Assembly (NCBI RefSeq): GCF_014650055.1
Contig: NZ_BMUF01000004.1
Span: forward strand, 448,462-512,461
Length of the DNA: 64,000 bases
Direction: 5' to 3'
Origin: Streptomyces malachitofuscus
Lineage (GTDB): Bacteria > Actinomycetota > Actinomycetes > Streptomycetales > Streptomycetaceae
Shown here: one piece after another, positions 42,296 through 51,127 of the stretch
Position numbering within the stretch: position 1 is the stretch's first letter
Layout of the letters: each line of letters begins with the position of its first letter
Translations under genes and position numbers: made by a program
The notes under the pieces: generated by a model
What the model saw: only the letters and a program-made list of their open reading frames with translations
Database searches by the model: none
What the model was told of the DNA's origin: nothing

Positions 42296-43387
42296 ATGAC
42301 CACAGCCCTGGCCCCTCCGGTCCGCATGCGGAAGGCCGCTGTCGCGGCCCTCGGCCTGCTGGCGGTTTCCACCGGTGCCCTCGAGTCGGTCGTGGCGCCG
42401 ACGCTCCCGCTCCTGCAACGCGAGCTGGACATGAGTCCGGCCGAAGGAGCGCTCCTCAACATCGTGCTCGCCATCACCGGCACCCTCATCACCCCGATCG
42501 CGGGCAAGCTCGGCGACCGCTACGGCGGAAAGCGGGTCCTGCTCCGCCTGATGGCGGTCGTCTCGGCCGGCGGCCTGGTGTCGGCCCTGGCACCCAACCT
42601 GCCGGTGCTGCTGCTCGGTCAGATTCTGCAGGGGGCGATGGTGGGCGCCCTGCCCCTGTCGTTCATCGTGGTGCGCAAACACCTCCCCGCGGGCGAGTCG
42701 AAGGCGGCCATCGGGCTGGTCAGCGGGATGTTCGTGGGCGGCTCGATGGTGGGCCTGCTGTCGGCCGGGCCCGTGGCGGAAGCGTTCTCCCGGCACTGGA
42801 TGTTCGCGGTGCCGACCTTCGCGGTCGTGGGGTGCACCCTGCTGGTGAACCGGCTGATGCCGTCCGATCCGCCGGTGCGCTCGGACGACGCCGGGATCGA
42901 CTGGCCGGGCCTGCTTCTCCTGAGCGGAATCCTGGTCACCCTCATGCTCGTGTTCGCCCTGGCGCCCGAGGCCGGCTCGCAGCCACTCGTGTTCTTGGCC
43001 CTCATCGTCGTACTGGCCGTCCTCGTGACCGGGTGGACAGCCGTGGAACGTCGCGCGGCCGCCCCGATGGTCGACCTGCGCATGCTGGCACGGCCCGTGA
43101 TCTGGAAGTCGAGTGCGGTGACGTTCGTCCTGTGCCTCGGCACCGCGATGGGGGACCGGCTGCGTATCGCGGTGTCCGACTCGTCGCCGCGGGCGCCGGC
43201 CAAGCCGGTGATCGTGGACTGGGAGGCCACCGGGGGCCGCGGCATCCTCCTCGTCGAGGCGATGTCGGCGGCCTGGGGATCGGTGCCGGTGAGCGGAGGC
43301 AAGCAGGTGTGGAGCGAGATCGTCGTACCCCAGGGTGAGCCCCGCGACGGACAGCCGGAGCAGCGGCCGGGCAGCCGAACGGAGTGA
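42296..43387 (+). pseudogene. MFS transporter N-terminus fused in frame to RsbW-like ATPase C-terminus
   Basis: 363 codons from ATG 42296 (AAAGGA upstream). Residues 1 to about 285 are a drug-export MFS protein: VVAPTLPLLQRELDMSP, GKLGDRYGGKRVLLRLMAVV, GLVSGMFVGGSMVGLLSAGP. It breaks off around its ninth or tenth membrane helix at FVLCLGTAM. From residue 286 the sequence is the end of an anti-sigma-factor-type ATPase: LRIAVSDSSPRAP, TGGRGILLVEAMSAAWG, GGKQVW. The ATPase N-box (with its Glu/Asn) is missing, so neither half should function. The frame remains open and lies 4 bp before the sugar-binding gene. Confidence 0.85.
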
Positions 43388-43391
43388 GGAA

Positions 43392-44525
43392 GTGGTTCGC
43401 GTGCGCAACCCCGAGTTGCGGGACCGTCCGGGCACGGCGGCCGTCCTCCTGGCCGTCCTGACGCTCCTCGCGGGCCTGGCCGCCTGCGGGCAGGCGGCGG
43501 ATTCGGGCTCCGCTCCGGAACGGAGCGGCGGTGCGGGAGGGCCCGCGAAGATCGGTCTGCTGCTGCCCGACTCCTACACGGCCCGCTGGGAGAACTTCGA
43601 CCGGCCGCTCATCGAGAACCGGGTCGGGGATCTCTGCCCCGACTGCACCATCGAGTACGCCAACGCCCAGGGCAACGTGGCCACCCAGCAGAGGCAGATC
43701 GAAACCATGATCACTCAGGGGGTGGACGTGCTGATCCTCGATCCCGTGGACTCGGTGGCGCTGCAAAGCTCGGTCCGGAACGCGGCCGACGCGAGCGTGC
43801 CGGTCGTCTCCTACGACCGGCTCGCGGAGGGCCCGATAGCGGCGTACGTCTCCTTCGACGGCGCGGAGGTCGGCAGGCTCCAGGGCGAGGCGCTGCTGAA
43901 GGCCATGGGCGACAAGGCCGACCGCCCGCAGATCGTCATGATGAACGGGGATCCGGCCGACCCCAACTCGGCCTGGTTCGAGGAGGGTGCGCTGTCCGTC
44001 CTGGCGGGGGAGGTGAGGATCGGCAAGTCGTACGACACCGTCGGCTGGCGGTCGGAGAACGCCCACGCGAACATGACCGGTGCCATCGCCGCCCTCGGGC
44101 CGGACGGCATCGACGGCGTGTACTCGGCCAACGACGCCCTCGCGTTCGGCATCATCGCGGCCCTCAAGGCCAACCACATCAGCCCGCTGCCGCCCGTCAC
44201 CGGCCAGGACGCCGAGCTCGCCGCCGTGCAGCGGATCGTCGAGGGCGAGCAGACCATGACCGTGTACAAGCCCTTTGCCCCGCAGGCCCGTGCCGCCGCC
44301 GCGATAGCCGTCGCGCTGAGCCGCGGCGAGCCCGTCGGGGCCGTCGCCGGGGACGAGGTCGACAACACGACCGACCAGGGGATCCCGGCCGTCCTGCTCA
44401 CCCCCGTATCCGTGAACGTCGACAACATCGTGGACACCCTCGTCAGGGATGGTATGTACACGATCGATCAGATTTGTACCCCGAAGTACGCCCCGGCTTG
44501 CGAGAGGGCCGGACTCACGTCGTAA
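43392..44525 (+). CDS. Sugar ABC transporter, XylF-like substrate-binding lipoprotein
   Basis: 377 residues from GTG 43392. The signal peptide ends in LAAC. The type I binding fold is clear: AKIGLLLPDSYTARWENFDR, QRQIETMITQGVDVLILDPV, VPVVSYDRLAEG, PQIVMMNGDPADPNSAWF and LPPVTGQDAELAAVQRIVEG. This is the pattern of xylose-type binding proteins. Together with the ATPase at 44551 and permease at 45327 it makes a complete importer. The GTG lies 4 bp after the chimera's stop, so its translation may depend on that frame. Confidence 0.93.
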   Translation: MVRVRNPELRDRPGTAAVLLAVLTLLAGLAACGQAADSGSAPERSGGAGGPAKIGLLLPDSYTARWENFDRPLIENRVGDLCPDCTIEYANAQGNVATQQRQIETMITQGVDVLILDPVDSVALQSSVRNAADASVPVVSYDRLAEGPIAAYVSFDGAEVGRLQGEALLKAMGDKADRPQIVMMNGDPADPNSAWFEEGALSVLAGEVRIGKSYDTVGWRSENAHANMTGAIAALGPDGIDGVYSANDALAFGIIAALKANHISPLPPVTGQDAELAAVQRIVEGEQTMTVYKPFAPQARAAAAIAVALSRGEPVGAVAGDEVDNTTDQGIPAVLLTPVSVNVDNIVDTLVRDGMYTIDQICTPKYAPACERAGLTS

Positions 44526-44550
44526 TCGGACGGAAAGGAGGTGCGTACCC

Positions 44551-45330
44551 GTGGCGGTTCCTCCCCTCCTGGCCCTGCGCGGTGTCACCAAGCACTTCGG
44601 CGCCGTCCAGGCGCTGGCGGACGTCGATCTGACGATCCGCGCCGGTGAGGTGGTCGCCCTGATGGGCGACAACGGCGCCGGCAAGTCGACTCTCGTCAAG
44701 GTGATCGCGGGAGTCAGCCTGGCGGACCGGGGCGTCATCGAGTGGCAGGGCGAGCCCGTGCACGTCAGGCGCCCGCGCGACGCCACCCACCTGGGCATCG
44801 CCACCGTCTACCAGGACCTCGCCCTGTGCGACAACCTCGACGTCGTCGGCAACCTCTTCCTCGGGCGCGAGATCCGGCGGATCGGTGTCCTCGACGAGGT
44901 GGAGATGGAGCGCCGCACCCGCGACCTGCTGAGCACCCTGGCCATCCGCATCCCCAACGTACGCGTCCCCGTGGCTGCCCTCTCCGGAGGCCAGCGGCAG
45001 ACGGTCGCCATCGCCCGTTCGCTTCTCGGCGATCCCAAGGTGGTGCTCCTGGACGAGCCCACCGCATCCCTCGGCGTCCAGCAGACCGCCCAGGTTCTCG
45101 ACCTGGTCGAGCGGATGCGCGACCACGGCCTGGGCATCCTGCTCATCAGCCACAACATGGGCGACGTCAAGGCCGTGGCCGACCTCGCCGCGGTACTCCG
45201 CCTGGGCCGCAACAACGGCTTCTTCAATGTGAACACCACGTCCCACGAGCAGATCATCGCCTCCATCACAGGTGCCACGGGGGACGCCGTGACCCGCCGC
45301 GGCTCGCCCCCGGGGGAGGCCGAGTGGTGA
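44551..45330 (+). CDS. Sugar ABC transporter, single-domain ATP-binding subunit
   Basis: 259 residues from GTG 44551, preceded by a textbook AAAGGAGGTG. Walker A is LMGDNGAGKSTLVKVIAG, the signature LSGGQRQTVAIARSL, Walker B VVLLDEPTASLG, and the switch His ISHNMGDVKAVADLAAVL. It is half the length of the usual XylG/RbsA proteins, which carry two ABC domains in tandem, so it probably works as a homodimer. It overlaps the permease by GTGA. Confidence 0.95.
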   Translation: MAVPPLLALRGVTKHFGAVQALADVDLTIRAGEVVALMGDNGAGKSTLVKVIAGVSLADRGVIEWQGEPVHVRRPRDATHLGIATVYQDLALCDNLDVVGNLFLGREIRRIGVLDEVEMERRTRDLLSTLAIRIPNVRVPVAALSGGQRQTVAIARSLLGDPKVVLLDEPTASLGVQQTAQVLDLVERMRDHGLGILLISHNMGDVKAVADLAAVLRLGRNNGFFNVNTTSHEQIIASITGATGDAVTRRGSPPGEAEW

Positions 45331-46526
45331 GCGGGCGCCGCATCGACCTCAAGGGCCACGCCGAGACCGTCCGGCACCGGATGAGCAGCGGCGAGTTCGG
45401 CTCGTTCCCGGTCGTCCTGGGGCTCCTTCTGATCTGGGTGATCTTCCAGAGCCTCAACAGCAACTTCCTCTCGCCGCGCAACCTCTCCAACCTGAGCGTC
45501 GACATCGTCGGCACCGGGCTGATCGCGGTCGGCATCGTCTTCGTGCTGCTGGTCGGCGAGATCGACCTGTCGGTCGGCTCCGTCAGCGGCTTCGGGGCGG
45601 TCATGTTCGCCGTGCTCAACGTGCAGAACGGCATGGCGGAATGGCTCGCCGTCATCGTGGCGGTCCTCTGCGGCACGGCGATCGGGCTGGTGCACGGGTT
45701 CTTCTACGCCAGGGTCGGCGTGCCCGCGTTTGTGGTGACCCTGGCGGGACTGCTCGGCTGGAGCGGCCTGATGCTGTACCTGCTGGGAACCAGCGGCACG
45801 GTCAACCTCGACGACGAAGGCCTGGTCGCCACGTTGACCAGACACTACTTCGGCAGCGTCGCCGTGGCGTACGGCGTGGCGGCGCTCGGCACGGCCGTGT
45901 ACTTCCTCGCCTCGTACCGGGACAGGCGGCACCGCCGGGCCACCGGGATGCCGCGCCGCTCCCTCTCCGAGATCGCGCTGCGCACGTGCGTGGTGGGGGT
46001 GATCGTCTTCGCGGCCGCCTATGTGCTCAACCAGTTCCGGGGCCTGCCGCTCGCCCTCCTGATCTTCCTCGTCGTCGTCGCGGGGCTGGACTTGCTGCTG
46101 CGGCGCACACCGTACGGACGGCGGGTCTACGCCGTCGGCGGCGGTGCCGAGGCGGCGCGGCGGGCCGGCGTCAACATCGTGCGGGTGCGGATCTCGGTGT
46201 TCGCGGTCTCCGCGTCGATGGCGGTGGTCGGCGGCCTGTTCCTGGCCTCGCGCATCACGTCGGCCAGCCAGACCTCGGGCACCGGTCTGCTGCTGCTCAA
46301 CGCCATCGCTGCGGCCGTCATCGGCGGCGTCAGCCTGTTCGGCGGACACGGCACGACCTGGTCCGCCTTCCTCGGCATCCTGGTCATCCAGTCGATCGGC
46401 TCCGGCATGGCCCTGCTGGGCATCCAGGCCGCCGTGCAGTTCATGATCACGGGAGGAGTGCTGCTGGCCGCCGTGGTCGTCGACTCCCTGGTGCGGCAGG
46501 CCCAGAAGGCCCACGGCAGAGCCTGA
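45327..46526 (+). CDS. Sugar ABC transporter, XylH-like permease
   Basis: 399 residues from GTG 45327. About ten membrane helices include VVLGLLLIWVIFQSLNSNFL, LSVGSVSGFGAVMFAVLNVQ (with the conserved EIDLSVGS), FFYARVGVPAFVVTLAGLLG, and IGGVSLFGGHGTTWSAFLGI near the end, all typical of the ribose/xylose permease family. It completes the importer encoded from 43392. The gene ends the operon; no catabolic genes follow, only pseudogenes. Confidence 0.95.
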   Translation: MSGRRIDLKGHAETVRHRMSSGEFGSFPVVLGLLLIWVIFQSLNSNFLSPRNLSNLSVDIVGTGLIAVGIVFVLLVGEIDLSVGSVSGFGAVMFAVLNVQNGMAEWLAVIVAVLCGTAIGLVHGFFYARVGVPAFVVTLAGLLGWSGLMLYLLGTSGTVNLDDEGLVATLTRHYFGSVAVAYGVAALGTAVYFLASYRDRRHRRATGMPRRSLSEIALRTCVVGVIVFAAAYVLNQFRGLPLALLIFLVVVAGLDLLLRRTPYGRRVYAVGGGAEAARRAGVNIVRVRISVFAVSASMAVVGGLFLASRITSASQTSGTGLLLLNAIAAAVIGGVSLFGGHGTTWSAFLGILVIQSIGSGMALLGIQAAVQFMITGGVLLAAVVVDSLVRQAQKAHGRA

Positions 46527-46574
46527 GCCAGTACGCCTGATGTCGCTGAAAGGGGATAAGGGGTGTGTGAGCTG

Positions 46575-46967
46575 GTGAGTTGGGAGATTCCCCTTGTCGG
46601 GGAAGGTGCACAGGGCGCACTCGCAGACCACGGCGTCGAAGATGCCGTCGTCGTAGGGCAGGTGCTCGGCGTCGCCGGTGGATCCTACCACCCCGGCGGC
46701 ACGCCCTGCCCCCCGTTCGCGCCGAACGCCCTGTCCCTGGCCGCCGCCCGCCGACTGTCTCGCGCTCACCCAGGGCATGCGCGTGAAGACGGCCCGGTGG
46801 GCCGGCCCGGGAGCTTCGGCGGCGCCCTGGGCGAGGGCGGTGTTGGCGGGCGCGCAGTCGACGCCGTCCGCCCGCATTCGGTAGGTGTCGGCGAGCAGGA
46901 GTGCGGTGGTGCCGCGGCCCGAGGCCACGTCCAGGACAAACGGCCCGCCGAGCTGCGCCCCCATCAC
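46575..46967 (-). pseudogene. Class I methyltransferase fragment
   Basis: The frame opens at 46967 with FVLDVASGRGTTALLLADTY, a SAM-binding loop, and RADGVDCAPANTALAQGAAE. After an unrelated stretch (TRMPWVSARQSAGGGQGQG) it continues GDAEHLPYDDGIFDAVVCEC and ALCTFPDK, the type 11 methyltransferase core. Substrate domains are missing at both ends and a piece in the middle is disturbed, so it is a remnant. The motif ECALCTFPDK recalls methyltransferases of the arsenite/mercury neighbourhood type, but this is only a resemblance. Confidence 0.65.
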
Positions 46968-46989
46968 CGACGGCGTGCTCGGCTACGCC

Positions 46990-48623
46990 CTGCTGGTTCG
47001 TGCGACTGCAACTCGAGCCGGTACTTCACCCGGTACGTGCCGCAGGGCGTCGAGCTGGAAACGGCTGACCGACGTCCGGCACGACCCGGGAGGGGACACC
47101 GCCAAGGACGTCAAGCGCACCTACGCCTACCCGGACCCGGGCACACCCAAGGCCCACCAACTGACCTCGCTCACCACCCAGGGGCCGGACGGCACCAGTC
47201 GCACCGCCTACGCCTACGACCCGACCGGCAACACCACCGAGCGCGGCGAACAACGGTTGGACTGGGATGCCGAAGGGCACCTGTCCAAGGTCACCGAACC
47301 CGTCGACGCCAAGGCGGACAAGGTCACTGAGTACCCATACGACGCCAACGGCAACCGGCTGATCGACCGTACCGGCGACCGGACCACCCTCCACCTCGGT
47401 CACACCGACGTCACTCTCGACAAGGGCGCGACCAAACCGAAGGCAACCCGCTACATCGACCTCGGCAACGGTCACCAGGCCGTCCGCGCCGACGACGGCA
47501 GCTTCTCCTTCACCCTCGCCGACCACCACGGCACCGGCCTGCTGGCTGTCGCCGCCACCGACCTGGCCCTCACCCAGCGCCGCGTCACGCCCTTCGGCGA
47601 GACACGCGGCAAGTCCCCGGGCACATGGCCGGGAACCAAGGGATTCATCGGCGGCATCGACGAAACCAAGGACACCGGTCTCACCCACCTGGGCGCCCGC
47701 GAGTACGACCCACGGACCGGCCGCTTCCTCTCCGTCGACCCGGTGATGGAGCTGTCCGACCCGCAGCAGATACACGGTTACACCTACGGCAACAACAATC
47801 CGCTGGTGTATGCCGACCCGGACGGGAAGTTCTTCGGCTTCCTGGAGTTGTTCAAACTGGTGAAGAAGGCGATCAATTACGTCTTCAACAAGGCTCCGAA
47901 CAAGAATCCGGGCTTCATGCAGCGTCGCGCGAAGGCGCCGGCCGTGCACAACGGTGGCCTGCGGGGAGCGCTCGCCCAGATCTATCCCAAGAAGGAACGC
48001 GGGGCCGTCTTCGGTAACGGCAAATTGTCGACGGCCATCATTCACGAGTTCAACACGGGGGAGCAGCTACCGGGTAAGAGGCAGCTGCACATCGAGAAGG
48101 GCTGGTCCACGATGAAGGCTCTATCGAGCGTGCTGGACAAGGATCGCAAGGCCAGGGAGGAAGGCAAGGGTCTCGAGAACCGTCTGTCCGACAGCGATCT
48201 GAAGGTCGCCAAGGCTGAGGCGAAGGAGCTCTGGGACGCACTCAACTCGCGTGAGTCACCGGTAACATCAAGAAGATCATGGACAGCAACGCCGGGATGA
48301 AGAAGTCCATCACGAAGAACTTCGCGGCCGTGGCGAAGACGCCCGCGGTGAAGCACCTCACCGGTACGGAGTTCAAACCGACCCAGCACAAGGGTCCCCA
48401 GCCGGTCGGCCAGCCGACCCGGCTACGCGGTTTCTCCAGATCCCTCGGTGTCGTCGGCGGTGTCGCGATGGCCGCTCAGGCGCCTTCCTACGTGCGCGAA
48501 TACGGTCTGCGGGAAGGCGCGTGGGAAATGACCAAGGACATCGTGGACCCGTTCGGGTTCCACGAGGCCTTGGAACCGCCGCAGACGAGCGGAGGGGCGT
48601 GCCCTCCCGAGAGTTGCGCCTGA
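46990..48623 (+). pseudogene. RHS-repeat polymorphic toxin, 5'-truncated, frameshifted near 48253
   Basis: From about 47040 the frame contains RHS/YD repeats: SLTTQGPDGTSRTAYAYDPT, GNTTERGEQRLDWDAEGHLS, YPYDANGNRLIDRTGD, and the core end THLGAREYDPRTGRFLSVDP followed by GYTYGNNNPLVYADPDG, after which the variable C-terminal tip begins. The tip runs to about 48252, where the frame ends wrongly; it resumes in another frame from 48255 (VTGNIKKIMDSNAGMKKSIT) to a TGA at 48623. The repeat N-terminus, secretion signals included, is gone. The tip (DKDRKAREEGKGLENRLSDS) is not a toxin class I recognise. Confidence 0.8.
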
Positions 48624-48730
48624 CAGCGAGACAGGCGCTGTCCCGGATGATGAGGGCGGGGACCGTCGTGCACATCGCACGACGGTCCCGCGCCCCTGAG
48701 TACGCCCCGCGCATACCTACTGAGGAAGAG

Positions 48731-49183
48731 ATGAGTGACGTCCCCACCGGGCAGAACCCGGAAGAGGAGATCCCGGAAGAGCAAGTTCCTCCGCTGCTGC
48801 TGCGCATGATCCCGGAATCAGCCGACTCCATCGCTGAGAAGTTCCACGAGCCCGCGGAGACGGCCGTCCTGACCGAGGACGCGGCCGTGTTCCTGTACGA
48901 GTTGCTGGCCGAATGCTTCACGACGCCGGTGCTGATGCCGCAGCTGAGAAGCGACACTCCGGACACAAAGCTGCTCACCCGGTGCTGGGACTTCGTCGAG
49001 CTCATCGTGGACAACCCCACGGAGCACGTCGGCGGCGCCGTCTCCTTCGAGGTGCTGGACCAACTCTACCTCGACAGCGGCTTGGTGGAGGCCGCCTGGC
49101 CGTATATGAAGGAGCGGACACGGGCTCGTACCCTGCAGATGCTCGACGACGCCGACGTCCGCCTGCGCGGAATCAACTGGTAG
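48731..49183 (+). CDS. Candidate immunity protein for the RHS toxin tip
   Basis: 150 residues from ATG 48731, preceded by GAGGAAGAG. The protein is acidic and helical: DVPTGQNPEEEIPEEQVPPL, LTEDAAVFLYELLAECFTTP, TKLLTRCWDFVELIVDNPTE and FEVLDQLYLDSGLVEAAWPY. No signal peptide. It lies 107 bp after the truncated RHS gene, the usual position of an immunity gene, and its size and charge fit, but I recognise no named immunity family, so the role is inferred from context. Confidence 0.6.
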   Translation: MSDVPTGQNPEEEIPEEQVPPLLLRMIPESADSIAEKFHEPAETAVLTEDAAVFLYELLAECFTTPVLMPQLRSDTPDTKLLTRCWDFVELIVDNPTEHVGGAVSFEVLDQLYLDSGLVEAAWPYMKERTRARTLQMLDDADVRLRGINW

Positions 49184-49367
49184 CAGCCAGTAGCGGCAAG
49201 TCGACCGTCGTCTGCCCTCCGTGGAGCAGCGCCTGACACTGGGTGCGGGGGTCCGATGTGCACCGCGCGCGGATCCCCGGCCTCAGTGACCACGATTGCC
49301 GCACAGGCAACAGGAGAGCCATGAACGACGTCCCCGCCTCAGTGCCGCTGGGTTGACAGTCCGGGCC

Positions 49368-50435
49368 GTGGAAGACGTTGTACTCAGGCCGAAGGAGCTG
49401 TTGTTCCCGTCGATCGCGGACATCGCGATGCTGGCGGTGGACGTGGATATCGAGAAGGTGCGCCTTGACGCACAGTGCAGCACGGCCGGCGCGGCCTGCC
49501 CAGGATGCTCGACCCGGGTTCACAGCTTTTACCTGCGGTTTCTCGCTGATGTACCGAGCGCCGGACGAAGCGTCGTACTCCAGCTGCGCGTCCGGCGGTT
49601 CCGGTGCAGGAACACCAAGTGCCCACGTCAGACGTTCGTGGAACAGATATCCGGCCTGACCCGCAGGTATGGCCGGCGCACCGAGCGACTGCGCTCCATC
49701 CTGACCGCAGGCGGCCTGGCCTGGCTGGTCGAGCCTGCGCCCGCTTGACTGCCGTGCTCGGCATGTCCATCAGCCGGAGCACGCTCTTGCGCCTGGTCGA
49801 TGCGCTGCCCGAGCCGGAGGTGCCGACGCCGCGGTGGTCGGTGTCGACGAGTACGCCACCCGCAAGGGCCGCCGCTACGGCACTGGCTTGGTGGACGTCG
49901 AGACCCGCTGGCCGATTGATCTTCTGCCCGATCGAGAAGCATCGAGCCTGGCCGCTGGCTCACCCAGAGGCCAGGGATCGAGGTCGTGTGCCGGGACCGC
50001 GCGCCGTTCTTCGCGGAAGGCGCCCCCGCCGGGGCACCCCAGGCGACGCCGCTCGCGGACCGCTTGCATTCGTGGCACAACTTCGGGGAGGCCGCTGAGA
50101 GGGCTGTCGCCCGACACCGCCGGCGCCTTCGCGCACCGGTCCCCGATCGCGAGACGAAAGCCGAACGACCTGCGCCGCCGGAAGAGAAGGCGACTTCGCC
50201 ACGGCGGAGCGATCGGTTCGCCCACCGTGTCCGAGCCAGGCACGCCACGCTCCATGCGCTGCCGGAGTGGAGGGCTTGCGCGGCGGGCTGGGGCAAGGCG
50301 TGCAGGGCTTTGCACAACCTTCGTGCGTGGCGCCCGGCCCGGGTGTCCGCCGCGGTGCCCTCGGCAGCCTTCTCGATCGGTGCGGCTGACCCGCGCAGGG
50401 CGGCCCAGTCGAGCCGAGCCAAAAAAGCTGCGTGA
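49368..50435 (+). mobile_element. Degenerate ISL3-family insertion sequence (transposase pseudogene)
   Basis: A GTG at 49368 begins EDVVLRPKELLFPSIADIAM, followed by the zinc-ribbon AQCSTAGAACPGCSTRVHSF and FRCRNTKCPRQTFVEQISGL, an N-terminus typical of ISL3 transposases. Further pieces occur in other frames: [40 protein letters not shown] (with the first catalytic Asp), [19 protein letters not shown], and [20 protein letters not shown]. At least three frame changes and deletions separate them, so it cannot transpose. Terminal repeats were not located. It seems to have cut the XRE gene that follows. Confidence 0.8.
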
Positions 50436-50845
50436 GATCGGGATATCCCAGCTTCGCCGCAACGTCGTACGCAGTGCGGTAGAAGCTTGCCAGAATCAGC
50501 CAGCCATCCGGGTCTCGCGGGTCGCGGCGCTCTTGATGTTGCCGGTCCGCACATCCGCGCAGAGGTTTTCGGCCTCGCGGCACAGTTCTTCCGGCAGACG
50601 CGCGCGGATGTCGGGGTCCGCGCCGAGATCGTACACGTCGAGGGCTTCGCGGACGGGCCTTGTCAACACGTCGAGTTGGTCAGCGCGCAACTCGTTCGTG
50701 TAAGCCTGACCTTGGATGGTCGCCACTTCCACGCGCAGTGCGCACGCGCACGCTCCCACCACGTGCGGAGGGCGGGGATGACGCCTTGCTCGACCTTCGT
50801 CAGGGTGCTGTACACGAACAGCCCCACCGTTCACCGAACGGTGGG
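50436..50845 (-). pseudogene. XRE-family regulator remnant
   Basis: On the minus strand the pieces YSTLTKVEQGVIPALRTWW (end of the HTH), [40 protein letters not shown] and, one frame over, [18 protein letters not shown] belong to the streptomycete XRE regulators that carry a TPR-like C-terminus. The true N-terminus is missing beyond 50845, where a perfect hairpin begins, and the C-terminal part stops at the ISL3 remnant. Two frame changes are needed. Non-functional. Confidence 0.6.
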
Positions 50846-50848
50846 GCT
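50820..50848. terminator. Perfect hairpin with T-rich side
   Basis: AGCCCCACCGTTC-ACC-GAACGGTGGGGCT: perfect 13-bp arms with a 3-base loop, followed on the plus strand by TCGTCATT. It looks like a strong terminator and separates the XRE remnant from the kdp leader. It may mark an insertion or deletion boundary. Confidence 0.7.
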
Positions 50849-51001
50849 TCGTCATTGCGGGCGGTGAGGGGAGATCCAAGCGGTGATCTGTCGGCTGAGG
50901 TTCCGCATGTCCTGACGGCGTCCACCCCCGCGGCGTCCACCCGCGCGGCTCGCACCTCGCAGTGCGGGCCGACGCCCTTTTCCGCACCGGTGCAGGTGTG
51001 G

Positions 51002-51060
51002 CGTAAGAGATGCGTCAAAGAAGTCCCGGCCGCCGTAAGAGACACGTCAACGGCGGCCGG
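51002..51060 (+). promoter_or_regulatory. kdp leader: direct repeats and a hairpin, candidate KdpE sites
   Basis: CGTAAGAGATGCGTCAA (51002-51018) and CGTAAGAGACACGTCAA (51034-51050) match at 15 of 17 positions, with starts 32 bp apart. The second lies in the loop of a perfect hairpin CCGGCCGCCG-N15-CGGCGGCCGG (51026-51060). The spacing of about three helical turns suits a response regulator such as KdpE. A start-proximal region (TTGTCCGAATTACTTC, then CTAGGAG) follows before the first kdp codon at 51128. Assignment is inference. Confidence 0.55.
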
Positions 51061-51127
51061 ATCCGGTCAGGTGGGCGCTTTCCTCTACTTGTCCGAATTA
51101 CTTCTGCACCTCATCTAGGAGTTCGCG

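Noticed and set aside
44808..46570. Long minus-strand frame continuing from the methyltransferase fragment
   Set aside because: It is antisense to the sugar permease and ATPase and rich in Asp/Glu/Gly/Gln low-complexity sequence. Only the first part (46967 down to about 46575) matches a family.
49066..49293. Minus-strand frame overlapping the candidate immunity gene
   Set aside because: No ribosome site or recognisable sequence; it is a shadow of the plus-strand gene.
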